From: Saprospiraceae bacterium UBA6168
GTDB lineage: Bacteria; Bacteroidota; Bacteroidia; Chitinophagales; Saprospiraceae
Reading direction: 5' to 3'
Length of the DNA stretch: 27,990 nt
NCBI GenBank assembly: GCA_002435785.1
Contig: DIUC01000008.1
Span: forward strand, 1 to 27,990
How positions within the stretch are numbered: the first letter of the stretch is position 1; the number at the start of each line of letters is the position of its first letter. Shown piece by piece: positions 23,424 to 27,990 of this stretch. The notes below the pieces were generated by a model that worked only from the letters and a program-made list of their open reading frames with translations, ran no database searches and was not told where the DNA came from. Both the position numbers and the translations under genes were made by a program.

Positions 23424-24371
23424 ATGGGTAAACGTCCCTTTGGTTTGGCCGTTGCCCAACTCGGCCCGATTCAACCTCAAGATACCCGCAAGCAGGCGGT
23501 TGCTCGTTTGCTCGAGATGATGAAAGAGGCCGCAAGCCGTGGCGCCAAAATGGTGGTGTTTCCTGAGTTGGCATTGACTACATTTTTTCCGCGCTACTGG
23601 ATGACCGAACAAGAGGCAATCGATCGTTATTTTGAAAAAACGATGCCCAGTCCAGACACTCAGATCCTGTTCGATACCGCGAAAAAGCTCAATATCGGCT
23701 TTTATCTTGGTTATGCGGAGGTCTCTAAGGAAGGCAAGTGTTTCAACACTGCGATACTCGTGAATCAACAAGCTGAGATTGTCGGCCGTTATCGAAAAAT
23801 TCACTTACCAGGTCATAGCGATAACAAAGTTCATGCCCCCTTTCAGCATCTTGAAAAGAAATATTTCGAGGTCGGTAACGAGGGATTTAATGTGTGGGAA
23901 ACGATGCATTCACGCATTGGCATGCTGTTATGTAATGACCGTCGTTGGGGTGAGGCATGGCGTGTCTTGGCATTGCAAAACGCAGAGATTGTAGCGGTTG
24001 GCTACAACACGCCTTCACAAAATATTCACTGGAATGAGCCACCTCATTTAAGAATGTTTCATCATCTTCTGTCTCTGCAGGCTGCTGCCTATCAAAACTG
24101 CGTATGGGTCGCAGCCGCAGGAAAGGCGGGCAAAGAAGATGGATTCCACCTATTCGCCGGTTCCGCCATTGTGGCGCCAACCGGAGAAATTGTTGCCCAA
24201 GCGCAAGGTGAAGATGACGAGGTGATTTTCTGCCAAGCCGACCTCGCATTGGGTGACGCCTTTAAGCAGCACATCTTTAATTTTGCCGCCCATCGGCGAC
24301 CCGAGCACTACACGTTGATTACCGAGCGCGTAGGACCTGGGGCCGCTTTGGGTCAACCTCCACAGCTTTAA
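23424..24371 (+). CDS. hyuC: N-carbamoyl-D-amino-acid hydrolase (D-carbamoylase)
   Basis: A 315-residue nitrilase-superfamily enzyme that hydrolyses N-carbamoyl-D-amino acids to D-amino acid, CO2 and ammonia. The catalytic triad is clear: Glu48 (VFPELALTTFFPR), Lys125 (RYRKIHLPGH) and Cys170 (LLCNDRRWGEAWRV). Long blocks resemble the Agrobacterium D-carbamoylase as remembered, including FQHLEK+YFE, GYNTP, FHHLLSLQA, IVAPTGEIVA and HIFNFAAHR. These favour the D-specific enzyme over beta-ureidopropionase. GGAGAAG lies in the last codons of the hydantoinase gene, and the 2-base gap indicates translational coupling. Together with racemase and hydantoinase this completes conversion of racemic hydantoins to D-amino acids. 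Confidence 0.94.
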   Translation: MGKRPFGLAVAQLGPIQPQDTRKQAVARLLEMMKEAASRGAKMVVFPELALTTFFPRYWMTEQEAIDRYFEKTMPSPDTQILFDTAKKLNIGFYLGYAEVSKEGKCFNTAILVNQQAEIVGRYRKIHLPGHSDNKVHAPFQHLEKKYFEVGNEGFNVWETMHSRIGMLLCNDRRWGEAWRVLALQNAEIVAVGYNTPSQNIHWNEPPHLRMFHHLLSLQAAAYQNCVWVAAAGKAGKEDGFHLFAGSAIVAPTGEIVAQAQGEDDEVIFCQADLALGDAFKQHIFNFAAHRRPEHYTLITERVGPGAALGQPPQL

Positions 24372-24383
24372 AAAGGACTGATG

Positions 24384-25241
24384 ATGACTAGCTTTAATTC
24401 ACTCTCTAAGCGTGCCGCACGATTTGGAATAGCCATTGCACTGAGTGCGACATGCGCCGCAGCTGCTTGGGCAAACAAGCCTCTCGTCACAGGTGTTGAT
24501 GCGACCTTTGCGCCGCATGCGATGCCCAAACTCGGTGGCGGGATTGACGGCTTCAACGTCGAGCTTGGTCAAGCCTTGGCTAAGCAGCTTGGAACCACGA
24601 TCAAAATCGATGGCACTGAATTTTCAGCTTTGATCCCTGGCTTGAATGCTAAAAAGTACGACTTCGTTCTTGCCCCGACTACAGTTACTGAAGCCCGCGC
24701 GAAGGCTTTGCTTTTTTCCGAAGGCTATCTGAATACTGACTTCGCATTTGTTCAGGACAAGAAGACGCCTGATATGAAGTCACTAGACGATCTGAAAGGC
24801 AAAACCATCGCAGTCAATAAAGGTTCAGCCTACGAGAACTGGGCCCGCGATAACGCTGCCAAGTACGGCTTCAAATATGATGTGTACGCGACGAACGCGG
24901 ATGCTTTACAAGCTGTTCAGTCTGGTCGTGCCTATGCGAATATGGCTGGCAATACCGTTGCGGCATGGGCAGCCAAGCAAAATCCCACTGTAAAGATGAC
25001 CTATGTGTTGCCAACAGGGTTAGTCTGGGCGCTCGCTTTCCGCTTGGATGATAAAGAGGGTCGAGATCGTATTTCAAGCGCACTGAAATGTCTGAAGCAA
25101 AACGGCACTGTATCCAAGTTAGCGCAGAAGTGGTTTGGATTCACGCCAGCACCTGGTTCGGTTGCTGTCACAGTGACGCCAGGGCAGGGAGTTCCCAATA
25201 TGCCTGGTTACGATCCCACACCCGTCAACCTGAAGTGCTGA
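24384..25241 (+). CDS. ABC transporter substrate-binding protein (amino-acid type, atypical site)
   Basis: A 285-residue family 3 (SBP_bac_3) binding protein with a signal peptide (about residues 1-30, ending AAAAWA). The fold is shown by GFNVELGQALAKQLG, PGLNAKKYDFVLAPTTVTEARAKALLFSEGYL, LKGKTIAVNKGSA and the C-terminal LAQKWFGF. The arginine that binds the ligand carboxylate is kept (R105). The aspartate that binds the alpha-ammonium in HisJ/GlnH-type proteins is replaced by Gly189 in GRAYANMAGN, and the preceding family Asp is Tyr184. This suggests a ligand with a blocked or absent amino group, such as a carbamoyl amino acid or hydantoin. Start: ATG 24384 is 6 bases from AGGA; ATG 24381 is only 3. 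Confidence 0.88.
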   Translation: MTSFNSLSKRAARFGIAIALSATCAAAAWANKPLVTGVDATFAPHAMPKLGGGIDGFNVELGQALAKQLGTTIKIDGTEFSALIPGLNAKKYDFVLAPTTVTEARAKALLFSEGYLNTDFAFVQDKKTPDMKSLDDLKGKTIAVNKGSAYENWARDNAAKYGFKYDVYATNADALQAVQSGRAYANMAGNTVAAWAAKQNPTVKMTYVLPTGLVWALAFRLDDKEGRDRISSALKCLKQNGTVSKLAQKWFGFTPAPGSVAVTVTPGQGVPNMPGYDPTPVNLKC

Positions 25242-25278
25242 TTTCAGTGCACCTCCTCTACATTGTTTGGATTGCGTG

Positions 25279-26025
25279 ATGCAAAGCCCGATTCTGAAAA
25301 TAACCGGACTACATAAATCTTTTGGTGACAACGAAGTGCTCAAAGGCATTGATTTGAACGTCACAAAAGGACAATTAGTTTTCATGATCGGGCCGTCCGG
25401 CTCAGGAAAGAGTACCTTGCTGAGATGTTGTAATAGACTGGAAGAGCCTAGCGCAGGTTCGATTTTGGTGGACGATGAGGACATTACTGCTCGCGGTGCG
25501 AATCTCAATCGTATTCGCCAGAACATCGGCATGGTCTTCCAGCATTTCAATCTTTATCGTCACATGTCTGTTTTGGATAATGTGACCTTGGCTTTACGCA
25601 AAGTACAAAAACTGCCAAAAGACCAAGCGCACGCCCGCGGACTGGAGGCGCTTAAACGTGTCGGACTACTAGACAAAGCCACAGCGTATCCTGATCAACT
25701 CTCAGGGGGACAGCAACAGCGGGTCGGGATTGCGCGTTCGCTTGCACTGCGTCCCAAAGTGGTGCTGTTTGATGAGCCCACTAGCGCGCTCGATCCTGAG
25801 CTTGTGGGTGATGTGCTTAAAGTCATGCGCGAACTCAAGGAAGACGGCATGACGATGGTCGTTGTCAGTCACGAAATGGGTTTCGCGCGTGCTGCTGCGG
25901 ATCATGTGGTCTTCATGGATGCGGGACAAATTGTTGAGCAAGGCCCTCCATCGCAAATTTTCGGTGCGCCGACACACCCACGCACGCAAGCTTTTTTGGC
26001 TCGCATGAGCGAGCACACCGCTTAA
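25279..26025 (+). CDS. ABC transporter ATP-binding protein, polar amino-acid type
   Basis: A 248-residue ATPase with Walker A GPSGSGKST (38-46), Q-loop region MVFQHFNLYRHMSVLDNV, signature LSGGQQQR (from 141), Walker B VVLFDE (161-166), D-loop SALDP and the switch histidine in VVSHEMGFAR. The FNLYRHMSVLDN wording is characteristic of the HisP/GlnQ polar-amino-acid group. It energises the two permeases encoded downstream, probably as a homodimer. Start: TTG 25267 and GTG 25276 are in frame, but ATG 25279 gives the family-typical beginning, with a weak TTGGA 7 bases upstream. Confidence 0.95.
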   Translation: MQSPILKITGLHKSFGDNEVLKGIDLNVTKGQLVFMIGPSGSGKSTLLRCCNRLEEPSAGSILVDDEDITARGANLNRIRQNIGMVFQHFNLYRHMSVLDNVTLALRKVQKLPKDQAHARGLEALKRVGLLDKATAYPDQLSGGQQQRVGIARSLALRPKVVLFDEPTSALDPELVGDVLKVMRELKEDGMTMVVVSHEMGFARAAADHVVFMDAGQIVEQGPPSQIFGAPTHPRTQAFLARMSEHTA

Positions 26026-26044
26026 CGATGGCTGATTGACTTAC

Positions 26045-26722
26045 ATGGATCTGAAAGCACTCGTCTTCTCTTTTTTTAACCTTGAGATCGCTTGGGAATA
26101 CTTACCGGATATTCTCAAGGGAATGGTTGTCACGATTGAGCTTGGAATTGTCGTTGCACTCACGGGCTTGTTTGTTGGAATGATTCTCGCGGTATTACGC
26201 GCACTTCAAATCAAAACACTTAATTTTTTCATTATTTGTTTTGCTGACATCATGCGTGCCTTGCCTCCTCTCGTGGTCATCATGATGTTGTTTTTCGCCT
26301 TTCCATATATTCAGATATCAATGTCGGCCTTTACAGCGACGTGGTTATCGCTCTCTCTTGTATTGGCAGCTTTTGTTGAGGAAATATGTTGGGCCGGTAT
26401 CGTGTCGGTCCCCAAAGGCCAATCAGAAGCCGCTCGATCAACTGGCTTGAATTGGTTGCAAAGTATGCTGTATGTCGTATTGCCTCAGGCGGTTCGTCTG
26501 ACTGTCGCGCCCCTGACTAATCGCGTCATCGCCATCACCAAAAGCACGGCACTGGGTTCTGTCGTGGGTTTGAGCGAGGTGTTGAACAACTCTCAGTCAG
26601 CGATGAGCAACTCTGGCAATGCTACGCCCTTGATGCTGGGTGCGATCGGATGTTTGGTGATCTTCATTCCAGTCGTTCTGCTTGGACGATGGACCGAGAC
26701 GCGTTTTCGCTGGAAGCAATAG
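26045..26722 (+). CDS. ABC transporter permease, HisM/HisQ type
   Basis: A 225-residue membrane permease with about five hydrophobic spans. GMVVTIELGIVVALTGLFVGMIL lies at the N-terminus, and a clear EAA loop, EEICWAGIVSVPKGQSEAARSTGL, contacts the ATPase. The DIMRALPPLVVIM segment is typical of polar-amino-acid permeases. It pairs with the next gene as a heterodimeric channel. Start: ATG 26045, 19 bases after the ATPase stop; TTG 26036 would add three residues. No good ribosome-binding site was seen. Confidence 0.93.
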   Translation: MDLKALVFSFFNLEIAWEYLPDILKGMVVTIELGIVVALTGLFVGMILAVLRALQIKTLNFFIICFADIMRALPPLVVIMMLFFAFPYIQISMSAFTATWLSLSLVLAAFVEEICWAGIVSVPKGQSEAARSTGLNWLQSMLYVVLPQAVRLTVAPLTNRVIAITKSTALGSVVGLSEVLNNSQSAMSNSGNATPLMLGAIGCLVIFIPVVLLGRWTETRFRWKQ

Positions 26723-26730
26723 AGAGCAAC

Positions 26731-27408
26731 ATGGACGAGATTCTTAAGAGCTTCTTCAATATCCCGATTTATATCGAGGTCGCCCCCTTTCTGTTAAAGG
26801 GCTTGCTCAATACGCTGTTGTTGTCGGCGCTTGTGATCCCCTTCGGTCTAGCATCAGGTCTACTCGTCGGCGTGCTGTCTATCACGCTTAAAAGGCGCTG
26901 GGCCCGCGCACTCCTTGCCATATACATCGATGTATTCAGAGCCTTGCCGCCACTTGTGTTGTTGATCTTTATCTATTACGGCACACCCTTTCTCGGGTGG
27001 GAGCTTCCCAAGCTACTCGCGGTCGTCATTGGCTTTATGTTGAATAACTCATCCTATTATGGTGAGATTTTTAGAGCCGGTTTAGAGAGCGTGCCCAACG
27101 GGCAGATCGAGGCCGCGCGATCGACTGGTTTATCAGCCACGCAGACCCTGATTCATATTCAAATTCCCCAGGCCACGCGAAACGTGATGCCTGACTTGAT
27201 CAGTAACACAATCGAGGTCATTAAACTCACAACCTTGGCCAGCGCGGTGGCGATGCCTGAGCTACTGCGGGTCGCGCGTGACGCGCAATCCCTCTTTTAC
27301 AATCCTTCACCCATTGTGTTGGCTGCAATTTTTTATCTACTTCTGCTCTGGCCGCTCGTCAGACTACTGAGCAGATTCGAGCACAAAAAAATGGGCGGAG
27401 GACATTGA
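26731..27408 (+). CDS. ABC transporter permease, HisM/HisQ type
   Basis: A 225-residue partner permease with about five spans. It has LLKGLLNTLLLSALVIPFGLASGLL, the DVFRALPPLVLLIFIYY segment, and the EAA loop EIFRAGLESVPNGQIEAARSTGL followed by IPQATRNVMPDLISNTIE. Start: the frame extends back to 26650 inside the previous gene, but ATG 26731, 8 bases after the upstream stop and preceded by AGAGAG, gives the normal family length. It closes the importer (binding protein, ATPase, two permeases) and is the last gene of the hydantoinase operon. The stop is 16 bases from the convergent HepT gene; no hairpin terminator was seen between them. Confidence 0.93.
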   Translation: MDEILKSFFNIPIYIEVAPFLLKGLLNTLLLSALVIPFGLASGLLVGVLSITLKRRWARALLAIYIDVFRALPPLVLLIFIYYGTPFLGWELPKLLAVVIGFMLNNSSYYGEIFRAGLESVPNGQIEAARSTGLSATQTLIHIQIPQATRNVMPDLISNTIEVIKLTTLASAVAMPELLRVARDAQSLFYNPSPIVLAAIFYLLLLWPLVRLLSRFEHKKMGGGH

Positions 27409-27424
27409 GAGCGCAATCAGTTTG

Positions 27425-27799
27425 TTATTTTTTAGAGGTGTTTGTTTGCTCTGCTGATTTGATTAATTCAGGCAGCTGCAACAGTAGCGAGGGTAAGGCT
27501 GTTTGTACAGTATCCCAAACGACTTCTAAGTTGATGTCAAAGTATCCATGTGCGATTCGATTCCGCATACCTCTCATACTTCGCCAAGGGATCTCATTCT
27601 GCAAAAAAGCAAACTCTGGAAATTGATCCATCACTTTTGTAGCAGCTTCTCCGATCACGATAAGGCTCATCACAACGGCACTTTGAGTACGTTTATCCTC
27701 ATAAAATTCAGTTTGATTGAGTCCCTCTACAAAGCTGCACGCATCTGAGGCTGCAACTTGCATATGACCGAGGTAGTCCGTGAGCCATTGACTCCTCAT
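27425..27799 (-). CDS. hepT: HepT-family toxin (DUF86 / HEPN ribonuclease fold)
   Basis: A 124-residue all-helical HEPN-domain protein of the HepT/DUF86 family. The diagnostic R-x4-H-x-Y motif is intact at residues 79-86 (RNRIAHGY), following SLIVIGEAATKV and IPWRSMRGM, which are the standard blocks. In characterised pairs the partner MntA inactivates HepT by adding AMP residues to the motif tyrosine, here Tyr86. The ATG overlaps the stop of the upstream nucleotidyltransferase gene as ATGA (27796-27799), so the two are translationally coupled as in known type VII toxin-antitoxin modules. It is unrelated in function to the convergent transporter. Confidence 0.9.
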   Translation of the reverse strand: MRSQWLTDYLGHMQVAASDACSFVEGLNQTEFYEDKRTQSAVVMSLIVIGEAATKVMDQFPEFAFLQNEIPWRSMRGMRNRIAHGYFDINLEVVWDTVQTALPSLLLQLPELIKSAEQTNTSKK

Positions 27800-27990
27800 A
27801 TGGGAATAGCTTCTTGCAAAACCTGGTGTCGAAATTTGATAGGTAAATCTTGAGGTGTCAGTAAATCAACGGGTACACCAAGTAACTCTTCTAGCTCGAA
27901 CTGAAGTCCACCAAGATCGAATAATGTGGCTCCTGGTAATGCGTCAACGAGAATATCAAGGTCACTCCCATCATGATCTAGACCATGAAG
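27796..27990 (-). CDS. mntA: MntA-like nucleotidyltransferase antitoxin (5' part outside window)
   Basis: The C-terminal 64 residues of a minimal nucleotidyltransferase are in frame to the window edge. The visible part contains the GSDLDILVD block (GSx-DxD core of the polymerase-beta nucleotidyltransferase fold, residues 8-16 of the fragment). The family's usual tail follows: FELEELLGVPVDLLTP, then a short helix ending QEAIPI. The two metal-binding aspartates of the DxD are intact. It overlaps the HepT gene by four bases (ATGA). In MntA/HepT modules this enzyme is the antitoxin that AMPylates the toxin. The N-terminal helix and start codon lie beyond 27990. Confidence 0.88.
   Translation of the reverse strand, partial: LHGLDHDGSDLDILVDALPGATLFDLGGLQFELEELLGVPVDLLTPQDLPIKFRHQVLQEAIPI

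Noticed and set aside
23424..24371. Beta-ureidopropionase (pyrimidine catabolism) for the carbamoylase
   Set aside because: Sequence blocks around the Glu-Lys-Cys triad match D-carbamoylase, a hydantoin racemase is present, and there is no dihydropyrimidine dehydrogenase in the window.
26650..26730. Extension of the second permease back into the first permease gene
   Set aside because: It would overlap 73 bases of the previous gene and add 27 non-hydrophobic residues; ATG 26731 gives the standard family length.

Overview
The window looks like a chromosomal segment of a betaproteobacterium, most likely Burkholderiales of the Alcaligenaceae type. Three separate Bug/TctC periplasmic solute-receptor genes each sit beside catabolic enzymes with no membrane partner nearby, a habit typical of that group. 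Base composition looks roughly balanced by eye. The genes are almost all catabolic or transport genes, packed in tight operons (repeated ATGA stop/start overlaps), with three different transcriptional regulators' worth of control signals. No rRNA, tRNA, insertion sequence, phage gene or CRISPR array was seen.

Layout. 1-1591 (+): the 3' part of a sorbosone/glucose-dehydrogenase-like beta-propeller enzyme followed by a periplasmic dihaem cytochrome c, probably an oxidase/electron-acceptor pair. 1875-2795 (+): an isolated RodZ-like membrane-anchored HTH protein, converging on a small two-helix membrane protein (2801-3079, -). An intrinsic terminator with no obvious owner lies at 3185-3212. 3228-9718 (-): a six-gene operon for a CoA-activated carboxylic acid (crotonase-family enzyme, acyl-CoA dehydrogenase, class III CoA-transferase, MmgE/PrpD protein, Bug receptor, TauD-type dioxygenase), with an IclR regulator transcribed divergently (9818-10573, +). 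10589-15207 (-): a flavin monooxygenase, two carboxymuconolactone-decarboxylase/AhpD-type proteins and two Bug receptors. 15298-16593 (-) MFS transporter, divergent from a VOC-fold protein (16734-17126, +) across a strong inverted repeat.

17143-27408 is the most coherent unit: a putative hydantoin / N-carbamoyl-amino-acid utilisation locus. A leftward arm encodes an Asp/Glu/hydantoin racemase, a GlcD-type FAD dehydrogenase and a RidA-family protein. A divergent LysR regulator follows, and then a rightward arm encodes a DapA-family lyase, a D-hydantoinase with all metal ligands, an N-carbamoyl-D-amino-acid hydrolase with its Glu-Lys-Cys triad, and a complete polar-amino-acid-type ABC importer. 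Two near-identical TAAC-N5-GTTATGG sites, one in front of each arm, are the probable LysR operators and tie the arms into one regulon. The importer's binding protein has lost the aspartate that normally binds an alpha-ammonium group, which fits a ligand with a blocked amino group such as a hydantoin or N-carbamoyl amino acid.

27425-27990 (-): a HepT toxin gene preceded by the 3' end of its MntA nucleotidyltransferase antitoxin, cut by the window edge.

Functions are assigned from motifs read by eye; no database search was run. The chemistry of the two large operons beyond the family level is inference.
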